Assembly (NCBI RefSeq): GCF_900258045.1
Contig: NZ_OGVD01000002.1
Coordinates: 62,001-126,000, forward strand
DNA length: 64,000 nucleotides
Source of the DNA: Sphingorhabdus sp. EL138
GTDB lineage: Bacteria > Pseudomonadota > Alphaproteobacteria > Sphingomonadales > Sphingomonadaceae
Direction: 5' to 3'
Under the pieces are notes generated by a model that was not told the DNA's origin, made no database searches, and saw only the letters and a list, made by a program, of their open reading frames with translations. The position numbers were made by a program, and so were the translations under genes. Positions within the stretch are counted from its first letter, which is position 1. Every line of letters begins with the position of its first letter. Below are positions 8,827 to 17,905 of the stretch, in pieces.

Positions 8827-9150
8827 ATGGGCGCCTGGGTCTATCTCATCGCGGCGATAGCTCTCGAAATACTCGCGACAACATTTCTGAAGCTTTCAGA
8901 CGGTTTTGCCAAATGGCATTGGGGTATCCTGTCGATCCTGCTCTATTCCGCCTGTTTCTGGGTACTGGCCCCGGCGCTCAAGACGCTGCCTGTGGGTGTG
9001 GTCTATGCGATATGGTCGGGTGCCGGCATTGTCGCCATCACTCTGATCGGCGTATTTTTCTTCGATGAGCGACTTGCTTTTCTGCAATTTCTTTTCATTG
9101 CGATGATATTGATCGGTGCAGTCGGATTGCAGCTTACAACACAGGCCTGA
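8827..9150 (+). CDS. SMR-family multidrug/cation efflux protein (EmrE/QacE type)
   Basis: 107 residues forming four transmembrane helices. The first helix has the family motif WVYLIAAIALEILATTFLKLS, with the membrane Glu that couples drug export to protons; the second and third include LKTLPVGVVYAIWSGAGIVAITLIG, the SMR signature. It works as a dimer in the inner membrane. A GGAAGG lies just upstream of the ATG. It follows the [2Fe-2S] gene by 11 bases, so co-transcription is likely, though no functional link is obvious. Confidence 0.95.
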   Translation: MGAWVYLIAAIALEILATTFLKLSDGFAKWHWGILSILLYSACFWVLAPALKTLPVGVVYAIWSGAGIVAITLIGVFFFDERLAFLQFLFIAMILIGAVGLQLTTQA

Positions 9151-9356
9151 ATAGGCCCTGGTTATCACGGTTCATGCTGGGCCCATCGAAGGGGTTGGGG
9201 TGGGGGTTTCGACAGGCCCAACATGATCGTCTTTGCGTCATTTTCGGAAACTGAATATGGTAACTAGGCAGCTAAAATAGGCGCAGCCATCATCATAACA
9301 TGGATATTCTGTACGGACCCCAAACAGGATTCGTCAAACAGATTTTCTGTACTTGA

Positions 9357-9388
9357 ACGGGAACCTGAGTCACCAGTCAGGTTCCCGT
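9357..9388 (-). terminator. Strong stem-loop downstream of the TonB receptor gene
   Basis: A perfect 12-bp inverted repeat, ACGGGAACCTGA (9357-9368) and TCAGGTTCCCGT (9377-9388), with an 8-base loop, lies 18 bases past the receptor stop. No T-run follows on either strand, so it is a factor-dependent terminator or an mRNA-stabilising hairpin rather than a textbook intrinsic terminator. The rest of 9151-9356 shows nothing recognisable. Confidence 0.6.
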
Positions 9389-9405
9389 CCGGGGGGTTCG
9401 CCAGA

Positions 9406-11526
9406 TCAGAATCGACCAGTGATCGAGAAACGCGCGTTCAGAGGCGCGCCCACGGTCGCCTGATGCGTGCTGTGTGAGCTCGGGAAATAGACGGTATCTG
9501 TCAGATTCTCGATATTGACCTGCAGCCGCAGATTGTCGGTGACATCGAAATGTGCCGCCGCATCAATACGGGTATAGGCCGGCAGAACGGCAGTATTGCC
9601 GTTGTTGATAAAGCTCTCGTCCTGATGGGTCAGTCCAAGTCCGAAACCAATCCGGTCTGATATCTGAATAGAATTCCAGATTGAGAACATATTTTCGGGA
9701 AGTTCACGTAGACGTAAGCCCGTAGTTGATCCGGTAGCATCGACTTGCTCGCCATCAAGAAAACTATAGCCGGCCGAAACAAACCAATTATCGGTTACCT
9801 GACCCCGAAGCTGCAGTTCGAAACCGCGAATTTTCGAGTCGATAATATCCAGTGTCGATGGATCATTGTCGTTTGGCTGTGGAGAGCTTTGCTCAATCTC
9901 GAAAACAGCTGCGGTGAAGCTAAGGCCCTGTTCGAAATCCCATTTGATTCCAGCCTCCAGATTGGTGAAGGTATTTGGATCAAGAGCATTGTTAGCGCCA
10001 TTGATATTGGCAAACTGTTCTCCGCTACGCGGCAGGAAACTCTCGCTATAGCTGGCATAGAAAGAGACATTTTCCCGAGGCTTGATGATCAGGCCGGCAC
10101 GCGGTGAGAATTCCTCATCCTTGCGGGTTCGGATATCGGCATTCGGAACATTGTTTACCGTGATGTCAAAGCTGTCAAAGCGACCGCCGAGCACAACATT
10201 CAGCCAGTCGGTTAGCTTAATTTCGTCTTGAATATAAAGCGAAAAGACATCGATATCGACTTGAGTGAAATCGTTGAGATCGGCAGTGAAGTCATTGGCC
10301 GTGGCAATACCAGCGGCATTCACACCAATGCCACCACGCAAGTTCAGGGGGCGTTCGATCGCGAAAACCTCATTGTCGTCCATTGTCGTGTCCCAGAACG
10401 CATTGAAACGATCCTGATCGGACGAAGTATTGATATACTCGCCACCAAAGATCAGTGTGTGGCTGAGGCCGCCGGTTTCAAACTCTCCAACCAAATTACC
10501 GGACAGGATCAGATTCTGACGCTCGGTTGTGTCGATATAGCCATCAAGAGTTACGACATTGGGCGTGTTTGCCTGATCATAGCCAGACGCGTAGAAGTTT
10601 GAGTAAACCTTGTCATAATCGCCATAAAAAGCGCTGACATTGGCTTTGAAATTGTCGGAGAATGCATGTTGCAGATTGGCACGTAGCAGATGTGCCTCCA
10701 ATTCGGTAAAGTTAAGCTCCGGATCTCCGAAAACAACGTTTCTGAGGGCAGAAACCGGACGGCCGTCAGTGCCAGTTGGAATGCCGCGATCGATGAACCG
10801 CTCATGGTCGGCATATTCGTAAGACAGATCAAGTGTCGTGTCCGGGCTGATCTGGAACCGCACGGTCGGATTGAAACCGATCCGGTCACCATCATAAAAG
10901 TCGCGATGATTGTTCAGGCTCTCATAGGCCGCATTGACGCGAACGCCGATATTTTCGCCTGCTGCTATGTTGATATCGCCCTGGACGCTGAATTCGCCAA
11001 ATGTGTCGATAGCAATCTGACCGCCGCCAAAGGTTTCACCGATCGTCCCTTTTTTGGTCACGCGGTTCAATATGCCGCCGGTGCCGCCCCGTCCAAACAG
11101 AAGCGCGTTTGGTCCGCGCAGGATTTCGACCTGCTCCAGGTTATAAAGGCTGCGATAATATTGCACATCGTCCCGGATACCATCGATATAGAAATCGGCA
11201 GTTGAACGGACCCCGCGGAACACAACGGCGTCACGATGGCCTTCGCCCTGCGTATTGTTCACGCCGGGTGTATAGTCCACTATCTGACCAATGCTGGTGA
11301 AGCCGCGTTGCTTGATCTCGTCGGCAGTCACGATGGAAAGGCTTTGTGGAACATCAATAATCGGCGTCGGCGTTTTAACCGCATTTATCTGGTTTGAGTA
11401 AAGCACATCACCGAGAACGACGATATCGCCGCTTGCGTCATCTGATTCTGCACTCGCTGCATGTGCCGCGGCAGGAACCATGATTGTGGTGGCCAAAAAG
11501 GCCGTGATGGCTTTCTTCTTCAACAT
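9406..11526 (-). CDS. TonB-dependent siderophore receptor (outer membrane)
   Basis: 706 residues. A signal peptide (AITAFLATTIMVPAAAHA) leads into a plug domain with PTPIIDVPQSLSIVTADEIKQRG, RGVRSTADFYIDGIRDD and EQVEILRGPNALLFGRGGTGGILNRVTKK, characteristic of ferric-siderophore receptors of the FhuE/Fiu/FpvA group. The rest is a beta-barrel ending in the aromatic residue of NARFSITGRF. It imports a ferric siderophore using TonB energy. Two Fur-like boxes lie upstream at 11551-11599, so iron-repressed expression is likely. No biosynthesis or periplasmic transport genes are adjacent. Confidence 0.96.
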   Translation of the reverse strand: MLKKKAITAFLATTIMVPAAAHAASAESDDASGDIVVLGDVLYSNQINAVKTPTPIIDVPQSLSIVTADEIKQRGFTSIGQIVDYTPGVNNTQGEGHRDAVVFRGVRSTADFYIDGIRDDVQYYRSLYNLEQVEILRGPNALLFGRGGTGGILNRVTKKGTIGETFGGGQIAIDTFGEFSVQGDINIAAGENIGVRVNAAYESLNNHRDFYDGDRIGFNPTVRFQISPDTTLDLSYEYADHERFIDRGIPTGTDGRPVSALRNVVFGDPELNFTELEAHLLRANLQHAFSDNFKANVSAFYGDYDKVYSNFYASGYDQANTPNVVTLDGYIDTTERQNLILSGNLVGEFETGGLSHTLIFGGEYINTSSDQDRFNAFWDTTMDDNEVFAIERPLNLRGGIGVNAAGIATANDFTADLNDFTQVDIDVFSLYIQDEIKLTDWLNVVLGGRFDSFDITVNNVPNADIRTRKDEEFSPRAGLIIKPRENVSFYASYSESFLPRSGEQFANINGANNALDPNTFTNLEAGIKWDFEQGLSFTAAVFEIEQSSPQPNDNDPSTLDIIDSKIRGFELQLRGQVTDNWFVSAGYSFLDGEQVDATGSTTGLRLRELPENMFSIWNSIQISDRIGFGLGLTHQDESFINNGNTAVLPAYTRIDAAAHFDVTDNLRLQVNIENLTDTVYFPSSHSTHQATVGAPLNARFSITGRF

Positions 11527-11550
11527 TTGTTTTCCCGTATCCGTGGGTTT

Positions 11551-11599
11551 TGAGATTGATTCTCAATCCGGAGGGCGTGTTAGTGATAATGATTATCAC
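11551..11599. promoter_or_regulatory. Tandem Fur-box-like palindromes between TonB receptor and arsC
   Basis: GTGATAAT-G-ATTATCAC (11583-11599) is a perfect interrupted 8-1-8 palindrome very close to the Fur consensus core GATAATGATNATC. TGAGATTGATTCTCA (11551-11565) is a second, 5-5-5 palindrome of the TGAGAAT-type Fur site. Both lie just upstream of the receptor start at 11526, consistent with iron repression by Fur; divergent arsC could also be affected. Confidence 0.8.
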
Positions 11600-11690
11600 A
11601 AGCAATGGAAAATCTGAAAAATGAAGATTTTTCTTGCAGATGGAAAATGATGATGTTTTTTGGCAACAATAGATATTTATGGAGAATGCA

Positions 11691-12041
11691 ATGAAAGCGA
11701 CAATCTGGCACAACCCCAAATGTGGAACGTCCCGCAAAACCCTTGCTCTGTTGGAAGAGGCGCCGGGTGTTGACGTTACGGTCGTTGAATATCTTAAAAA
11801 TCCGCCAAGCCGTGCCAAGCTGGAACAGCTCTACAGCGATGCTGGCATCACGCCGCGAGAGGGCTTAAGGACCCGGGGTTCGCCCGCCGAAGAGATGGGG
11901 CTGACAGATGACAAGGCCACGGCTGACGAGATACTGGATGCCATGGCGACTGAGCCGATTCTTATCGAGCGACCGCTGGTAGAGACCGACAAGGGTGTCC
12001 GGCTGTGCCGACCGCAGGAACGGGTGCAGGAGATTATCTGA
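11691..12041 (+). CDS. arsC: ArsC-family arsenate reductase (glutaredoxin type)
   Basis: 116 residues with the ArsC active-site loop HNPKCGTSRKTLALL (catalytic Cys), the NPPSRAKLEQL helix, the LRTRGSP segment and PILIERPLVETDKGVRLCRP, which carries the family's arginines. It reduces arsenate to arsenite, or is a related thiol reductase. The ATG at 11691 is preceded by GGAG with six-base spacing, which makes it better than the ATG at 11679. The protein is shorter than the plasmid-type ArsC, ending soon after the RP motif. No arsenite pump or ArsR gene is nearby. Confidence 0.9.
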   Translation: MKATIWHNPKCGTSRKTLALLEEAPGVDVTVVEYLKNPPSRAKLEQLYSDAGITPREGLRTRGSPAEEMGLTDDKATADEILDAMATEPILIERPLVETDKGVRLCRPQERVQEII

Positions 12042-12093
12042 AGGCTTCGACTGTTCGGCGATACCGTCATGTTATCAAATCCGGATCACATTT

Positions 12094-12825
12094 ATGGCCG
12101 TTATCGCAATCTACAGCATGAAAGGCGGTGTCGGTAAAAGCTGTGCCGCCGTTAGTCTTGCGTGGAACAGCGCCGTGAACTCGTCTCGCAAGACCCTGGT
12201 CTGGGATCTTGATCCGCAAGCAGCGGCTTCGTTCATCCTAAATGGGGACCGGCACAAAAAGGACCGTGCACAGGCGATGATCGCCGGAGATATCAAGCCA
12301 TCCAAGCTAATCAAGCCGACCAGGATAGAAAATATCGACCTGTTGGCTGCGGATGTGTCGCTTCGCGGTCTCGACCGGTTCTTTTTCGATCTGAACAAGA
12401 AAAAGCATATGGGCAAAATCCTGCGAGAGCTGAAGAAAGACTATGACCGGATCATCCTGGATTGCCCGCCGGGCCTCACCGAAACCAGCGAGCAGATATT
12501 GCGCAACGCCGATCTGGTAATCGTGCCTGTCATTCCCTCGCCTTTGTCGCAGCGTGCGCTGACGGACGTACAGACGTTTCTCGATTCCCGGCGGCGTAAA
12601 CACGCCCCCTTGCTGCCCGTGTTCAACATGGTTGACCGGCGCCGAACGATTCACAAGGAAACGTTGGCCAAAAAGCCCAAGTGGCCGGTTATTCCGATGT
12701 CCAGCGATGTTGAACGGATGACAAGGCTGAAAAAGCCATTGGGAGAATTTTCTCCGCGCAGTCCCGCTGCGCTGGCTTATGCCAAAATCTGGCGGGGTAT
12801 TGAAAAAAAGCTGACCAAGTTATGA
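12094..12825 (+). CDS. ParA-family ATPase, orphan (no parB partner)
   Basis: 243 residues beginning MAVIAIYSMKGGVGKS, the deviant Walker A motif with the signature lysine. LVWDLDPQAAA, IILDCPPGLTETS and VPVIPSPLSQRAL are the A', Walker B and following motifs of ParA/Soj proteins. The frame is open further upstream but the ATG at 12094 is where homology starts. No parB-like gene or parS array is seen, so it is probably a chromosomal accessory partitioning or positioning ATPase. It follows arsC by 52 bases on the same strand. Confidence 0.88.
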   Translation: MAVIAIYSMKGGVGKSCAAVSLAWNSAVNSSRKTLVWDLDPQAAASFILNGDRHKKDRAQAMIAGDIKPSKLIKPTRIENIDLLAADVSLRGLDRFFFDLNKKKHMGKILRELKKDYDRIILDCPPGLTETSEQILRNADLVIVPVIPSPLSQRALTDVQTFLDSRRRKHAPLLPVFNMVDRRRTIHKETLAKKPKWPVIPMSSDVERMTRLKKPLGEFSPRSPAALAYAKIWRGIEKKLTKL

Positions 12826-12852
12826 CGGACCGATATCAGGTCCATCGTTGAA

Positions 12853-15225
12853 CTAGGCGGCGCGGCCGCCCAATTGCGCACTGTCCGCGTTAAAGTCAGT
12901 GAACAGATCCATCGCATCATGCGGCGCCATGGGCCGACCGAAATAATAGCCCTGAATTTTACTGCAACCGAGCTTCTGGATCATCTTGACCTCTTCTTCG
13001 GTTTCCGCGCCTTCGGCTGTCGTCGCCATGCCAAGGCTGTCAGCCATTGCCACCACCGCGCGGATAATTGCCAGGCTTTCAGGTACGTTCTTCGCAGCCC
13101 CCTGCACAAAACTGCGATCAACCTTGATGGTTGAGAAACGGGTTTTGCGCAAATAGCCAAGCGAAGAATAGCCGGTGCCAAAATCGTCCAGCGAAAGATT
13201 GATACCCAAGCCGATAATCTGGTCGAGGACTTGTGTAGCGCCGGTGCCTTCGCGCATGAAGATGCTTTCGGTGACTTCTATTTCCAGCCTCTGGGCTGGC
13301 AGATCGCTGTCACTCAGGGCCGAAACCACCATATCGAGGAAATTGGGATCCGTCAGCTGATCAGCCGATACGTTCACGGCCACCTTGACGGCGGCAGGCC
13401 ATTTCATTGCTTCTTTACAGGCAGTGCGCATCACCCACTCGCCAATCGGCACAATGAGCCGCGCATCTTCGGCCAACGGGACAAATTTGGCTGGTGACAC
13501 GACGCCAAATTCCGGATTGGTCCAGCGCAACAATGCTTCAAAGCCGAGTACGCCTCCGGTATCTGCGCTCACCACCGGCTGATAGTTGAGAGAAAATTCG
13601 TTATTGTCCAACGCCTTGCGCAAGGCAATTTCCATCACCCGGCGTTCTTCGGCATGGACGTGCAGTTTCGGCTCATATTGATTATGCGCGCCGCCGCCCT
13701 GGTCCTTGGACCGATAGAGTGCGAGGTCGGCACTGCGCATCAGCATTTCGACAGTACGGCCATCGCGCGGTCCGATCGCGGTCCCGACACTGGCGCCAAT
13801 ATAGAGCGTGTGTTGATCGACTTCATAGGGGCGCGACAATGTATCAATGATCTTTTTGCCCAACATATCCATATATTGGGAATCACTGGCATCCTTGATA
13901 ACAATCGCGAATTCGTCGCCACCCAGGCGTCCGCATAACTCATTGTCGGTCATGATCGAGCGCAGTCGCTCCGACACGCGGGCAAGCAAGCGGTCGCCAA
14001 CCGGATGGCCCAATGTATCGTTGACCGCCTTGAACCGGTCGAGATCGATCATCATGAAGCCGCAACGGCCGTTCCACTTGTCGGAATCCTGTTGAGCTTT
14101 GCCGAGCGCTTCGGTCAGTTGCAACCGGTTGGGCAGGCCGGTGAGTGTATCAAAGCGCGCCATGTGAGATATTTTGTCAGCGGACTCGCGTTGCTCCGTT
14201 ACGTCAGATCCAACGCCGCGGAAGCCGTGAAAAATCCCATTTTCATCGAGCTTAGGCGAGGCAGAGATTTCCCACCAGCGGGTCACATCGTTGATCAGCA
14301 CCGGAACCAGCATATTGCTGAAACTGTCGCGGCGTTTCAGCTTTTCGGCCAGTTCGTGCAGGGCGGGCGAAAATTTTCCTGAATCCCAGGCTTGGCCGGC
14401 AACCAGTTGCAGGAAAGGGCGCCCTTCAATATCTTCCGGCGTTCGCCCCACGGCATGGGCAAAGCGGGGAGATACGTGAGTCAGGCGGCGCGAAGTGTCG
14501 GTCTGCCATAGCCAGTCGGCTCCGGTATCTTCAAATTCACGCAGAAGCAGGCTGACCACCTCCTTTTTCTCGTTCAGATTCGCTTCGGCGATTTTCCGGT
14601 TTATGAATGATCTTCCATTCATCAGGCACGACGCAATCAAAAGCATGGCAATAGCGGCCGATGCCGTTGCCATTTGATACCCGTTTATCAAATACCAGCC
14701 GACAGCCGATGACAGGCCGCAAAGCCCGATAAAGACAATGCTGGCCAATGGAACGGCGGACATCAGCATGGCCGATCCGACCATCAGGCATAGAACAAGA
14801 GCCCATATCCCGACCATAGTGCTCAGGTCGCTTGAGGGACCAAACAGGATCATGGCTGTGGACCACAACAGGCCGCCAGCTGCTGATACCAAAAGAGTGT
14901 TCATGTTTTCGCGCCGGGAAATGCTCTTGCGTTCCCAGACGGCATCCTTACGCGCCTTTATGTAGGTGTAAATGTACAAACCGAACAGGGCGAGGGTCCA
15001 TGCGCCCAGCAGCCATCCGTTGACCTGGCCGATACTGAATTGAACAGCCAAGATGCCGCACGTAATCGACCCGATCATCTTCAGGAAACCATTCTGATGC
15101 ATGCCTTCATACTGGAGTACGCGAATGCGTCCCCAATCTATGCCTTCAGGGTCAGCAATCCCTAGCAATACGCTCAGCGGGATTTCTTGCGGCAGGCCGG
15201 ATGATGATGCTAGCTTCTTTTCCAC
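12853..15225 (-). CDS. Membrane GGDEF-EAL protein with PAS domain (c-di-GMP turnover)
   Basis: 790 residues. The N-terminal region to about residue 220 contains some five transmembrane helices, followed by a PAS-like domain (ADWLWQTDTSRRLTHVSPRF), a GGDEF domain with intact LGGDEFAIVI and an EAL domain with intact FEALLRW and later DDFGTGYSSL and ITAEGAETEEE-type motifs. Both cyclase and phosphodiesterase signatures are intact, so it may synthesise or hydrolyse c-di-GMP. The inhibitory RxxD site five residues before GGDEF is not present. Another c-di-GMP protein (PilZ) is encoded at 25893-26264. The start is preceded by AAGGGGAAAGCG. Confidence 0.96.
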   Translation of the reverse strand: MEKKLASSSGLPQEIPLSVLLGIADPEGIDWGRIRVLQYEGMHQNGFLKMIGSITCGILAVQFSIGQVNGWLLGAWTLALFGLYIYTYIKARKDAVWERKSISRRENMNTLLVSAAGGLLWSTAMILFGPSSDLSTMVGIWALVLCLMVGSAMLMSAVPLASIVFIGLCGLSSAVGWYLINGYQMATASAAIAMLLIASCLMNGRSFINRKIAEANLNEKKEVVSLLLREFEDTGADWLWQTDTSRRLTHVSPRFAHAVGRTPEDIEGRPFLQLVAGQAWDSGKFSPALHELAEKLKRRDSFSNMLVPVLINDVTRWWEISASPKLDENGIFHGFRGVGSDVTEQRESADKISHMARFDTLTGLPNRLQLTEALGKAQQDSDKWNGRCGFMMIDLDRFKAVNDTLGHPVGDRLLARVSERLRSIMTDNELCGRLGGDEFAIVIKDASDSQYMDMLGKKIIDTLSRPYEVDQHTLYIGASVGTAIGPRDGRTVEMLMRSADLALYRSKDQGGGAHNQYEPKLHVHAEERRVMEIALRKALDNNEFSLNYQPVVSADTGGVLGFEALLRWTNPEFGVVSPAKFVPLAEDARLIVPIGEWVMRTACKEAMKWPAAVKVAVNVSADQLTDPNFLDMVVSALSDSDLPAQRLEIEVTESIFMREGTGATQVLDQIIGLGINLSLDDFGTGYSSLGYLRKTRFSTIKVDRSFVQGAAKNVPESLAIIRAVVAMADSLGMATTAEGAETEEEVKMIQKLGCSKIQGYYFGRPMAPHDAMDLFTDFNADSAQLGGRAA

Positions 15226-15321
15226 GCTTTCCCCTTAAGAGGAAAACCTTATCGAATGGTAAGCATCCGTCTTTTTTTTCGGTTTATGGTTAACCGATTT
15301 TAACGCTTTAACCCGTTGGTT

Positions 15322-17052
15322 TCAGGCCGCGATGTCATAAGGCTGAATATCACCCGAGAGATAAAGGTTGCGCGCCTTTGCCCGGCTGAGTTTACCAGAA
15401 CTGGTGCGCGGCAAAGTGCGCGGCGGAACCAGTTCGATAACACAGTTCATACCCGTGATCGCACGGACTTTTTCACGTATTTCGTCGCGCAGGCGTAGCC
15501 GTTCGATCTCATCAGACGTTCTGCACTGGACGAGAACTGCCGGCGTTTCATCACCGCCCGGCGTCGTGATTGCAAAGGCAGCAATATCGCCCGCCTTGAA
15601 TCCGGGCAATTGTTCCACCGCCCATTCGATATCCTGTGGCCAGTGGTTCTTACCATTGATGATGATCATGTCCTTGGCACGGCCGACAATGTAAAGATAA
15701 CCATCCGATAAATAACCCATATCGCCGGTATCAAGCCAGCCATCTACCAGACAGGCATCGGTCGCTTCCTGATCTCGATAATAGCAGTCCATGACTGACG
15801 GGCTTTGCATCCAGACCTTGCCGACAGCTTTTTCCGGGAGCAGGCTGCCATCTTCCTCACGGATTTGCAGAAGTGTATCGCGCACCGGCTTGCCGCAATT
15901 GACGATCGCGCGATAGCGTTTGGGACGGCTGCCATCGGCCTGTTTCTCGCCGGCCAATTCAGTTTCTTCAACCAACTCTACTTCCATGCCTTCGCCTGGC
16001 GGCATGATCGTTACAGCCAAAGTTGCCTCGGCAAGACCATAGCTTGGCAAAAAGGCCTTGGCATCAAATTTTGCCGGTGCAAAGGCGTCGGTAAAGCGCT
16101 GCATCACATCGGGCCGGATCATATCGGCACCATTGCCTGCCAAACGCCAGCGCGACAGGTCAAATCGCTCGGCTACGTTTGACTGGCTACCGATACGGCG
16201 TGCGCAGATTTCGTATCCGAACGTCGGGGAGAAACTGCATGATGTGCCTTTGTTGCGGGAAATCAGGTCCAGCCATGACAGCGGCCTGCGCGCAAAATCC
16301 GATGTTTTCAGATAATCGGTGGATACCTGATTGCAGACCATCGAAATGAAACAGCCAACCAGACCCATATCATGATAAAAAGGTAGCCAGGATACACAGC
16401 GGTCATCTTCGCCCACGTTCATGCCATAAGAATGGGATCCGACATTGTGGAGCAGTGCTTTGTGCGACACGGCAACGCCATGCGGGAAACGGGTCGATCC
16501 ACTCGAATATTGCAAATAGGCAATATCGCTGCTTTGGGCTTGTGGCAGTTCACAGTCCGGTACATCGTTCTCGGCAAACTTGTCCCAGCCAAAGACAGGG
16601 ATTTCCCGAGATTGGCCGGCAGCAGCGGCCAGTTCTTCAATTTCATCGGGATAAAGCAATATCGCAGGATCGCAGCTATCCAGCTGCACACCTATTTGAT
16701 CAATATAACTGTCCTTGCCACCAAAAGAGGTCGGCAGCGGCAGCGGCACCGGCCAGGCGCCAGCATAGATCGCACCAAAGAATAACGCACAAAATTGCGG
16801 TTCGGTGTCGGCGATGAGAGCGATCCGGTCACCAGGCTTTACGCCAAATCCGATCAGGCGGCGCGCGGCGGCAATGGCATCATCCCGCAATTCCGTGAAG
16901 GGATAGACGCGTACCAGCGAAGCGCGTGCATCGTGAAAATTAAAACCTCTTTGCCCCTGCGCTGCATAGTCAAGCGCTTCACCTACCGTTTCGAAATCGG
17001 CGAAACGGCGTGGAAGATCATCAGCGGTTGGGGTTGGTGTCAGCTCAGTCAT
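15322..17052 (-). CDS. Fatty acyl-AMP ligase (FAAL/FadD32-like)
   Basis: 576 residues of the adenylate-forming superfamily. The P-loop region YSSGSTRFPHG is at residues 182-192, then a SWLPFYHDMGLVG segment typical of FAALs, YGLAEATLAV, WLDTGDMGYL and GRAKDMIIINGKNHWPQDIE, with the C-terminal SSGKLSRAKAR carrying the catalytic Lys. FAALs activate a fatty acid to acyl-AMP and pass it to an acyl carrier protein, for polyketide or sphingolipid-type lipids. The usual Lys of the P-loop (PKG) is His here. No acyl carrier or polyketide genes are adjacent. Confidence 0.92.
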   Translation of the reverse strand: MTELTPTPTADDLPRRFADFETVGEALDYAAQGQRGFNFHDARASLVRVYPFTELRDDAIAAARRLIGFGVKPGDRIALIADTEPQFCALFFGAIYAGAWPVPLPLPTSFGGKDSYIDQIGVQLDSCDPAILLYPDEIEELAAAAGQSREIPVFGWDKFAENDVPDCELPQAQSSDIAYLQYSSGSTRFPHGVAVSHKALLHNVGSHSYGMNVGEDDRCVSWLPFYHDMGLVGCFISMVCNQVSTDYLKTSDFARRPLSWLDLISRNKGTSCSFSPTFGYEICARRIGSQSNVAERFDLSRWRLAGNGADMIRPDVMQRFTDAFAPAKFDAKAFLPSYGLAEATLAVTIMPPGEGMEVELVEETELAGEKQADGSRPKRYRAIVNCGKPVRDTLLQIREEDGSLLPEKAVGKVWMQSPSVMDCYYRDQEATDACLVDGWLDTGDMGYLSDGYLYIVGRAKDMIIINGKNHWPQDIEWAVEQLPGFKAGDIAAFAITTPGGDETPAVLVQCRTSDEIERLRLRDEIREKVRAITGMNCVIELVPPRTLPRTSSGKLSRAKARNLYLSGDIQPYDIAA

Positions 17053-17224
17053 ACAAAATCCATTTTCCAGAAGGTCCAGCCTTCTTACAAATCGTCATTT
17101 TCTTTGGGTATTCAGCCAAATTTTGAAAATTATTCAGCTGTTCGAACCCTTAACAAGCTTTAGTGATTGCAACTGTCGTTTAAATTTCGGCTCTACTGTG
17201 GCACAAAAAGGGCAGTGGTTCCGA

Positions 17225-17770
17225 ATGAGAGACGAAGCGTTGAAAAATAGCGGTAAAGCGTTGGATGAAAATAGCTTGCAGGAGCTGGCCCTGCGCTATG
17301 TTAGCCGATATGCAACCACGCGCCACAAGCTAAAATCCTATCTTTTCCGTAAATTACGCGAACGGCACTGGTCGGGTGACCGGTCAGGATCGGTTGAGGA
17401 AATAGTCGAAACAATGGTCGAGCGCTTTTCGGAGCTTGGTTATATTGATGACGCGTTGTTTGCCAAGAACCGGGCGGCCGCGTTGACCAATAGGGGCTAT
17501 GGGAAAAGACGGGTTACGCAGGCCCTCTATCAGGCGGGTATAGAAGAAGGAGACGACCGGCAGGCGCTTGATCTCAGCGATGCCAGGCAATGGGACGCCG
17601 CCAGGACTTATGCGCGCAAGAAGTCCATTGGTCCTTTTGCACAAGAACCGGCCGATCAGGACAGATGCCGGAAACAATTACAGGCGTTTTTAAGAGCCGG
17701 TCATAGTTTTGATATTGCCTCTCGGTTTGTCTTTGCGAAGCCTGGCGAAGAAATTGACGCAGACGTTTAA
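17225..17770 (+). CDS. recX: RecX-family regulatory protein
   Basis: 181 residues. RecX repeats of three-helix units are visible: LALRYVSRYATTRHKLKSYL, ETMVERFSELGYIDDALFAKNR and GYGKRRVTQALYQAGI. RecX inhibits RecA filament growth. The ATG at 17225 (MRDEALKNSG) is chosen because the open frame upstream to 17123 lacks homology. The gene is not adjacent to recA here. It is divergent from the FAAL gene, with a 172-base gap that presumably holds both promoters. Confidence 0.85.
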   Translation: MRDEALKNSGKALDENSLQELALRYVSRYATTRHKLKSYLFRKLRERHWSGDRSGSVEEIVETMVERFSELGYIDDALFAKNRAAALTNRGYGKRRVTQALYQAGIEEGDDRQALDLSDARQWDAARTYARKKSIGPFAQEPADQDRCRKQLQAFLRAGHSFDIASRFVFAKPGEEIDADV

Positions 17771-17905
17771 ACGGACTCTTTTGTTGTTCTAAAACACCTT
17801 ATGACAAGAAGAATCGCCAGTTTACAATATATATGCTATGCTGTTCGCATCCGATTCTTTTGGTTAAATTACCTCCATTTCGGATGATGTGTTCGGAGAT
17901 TTGTT

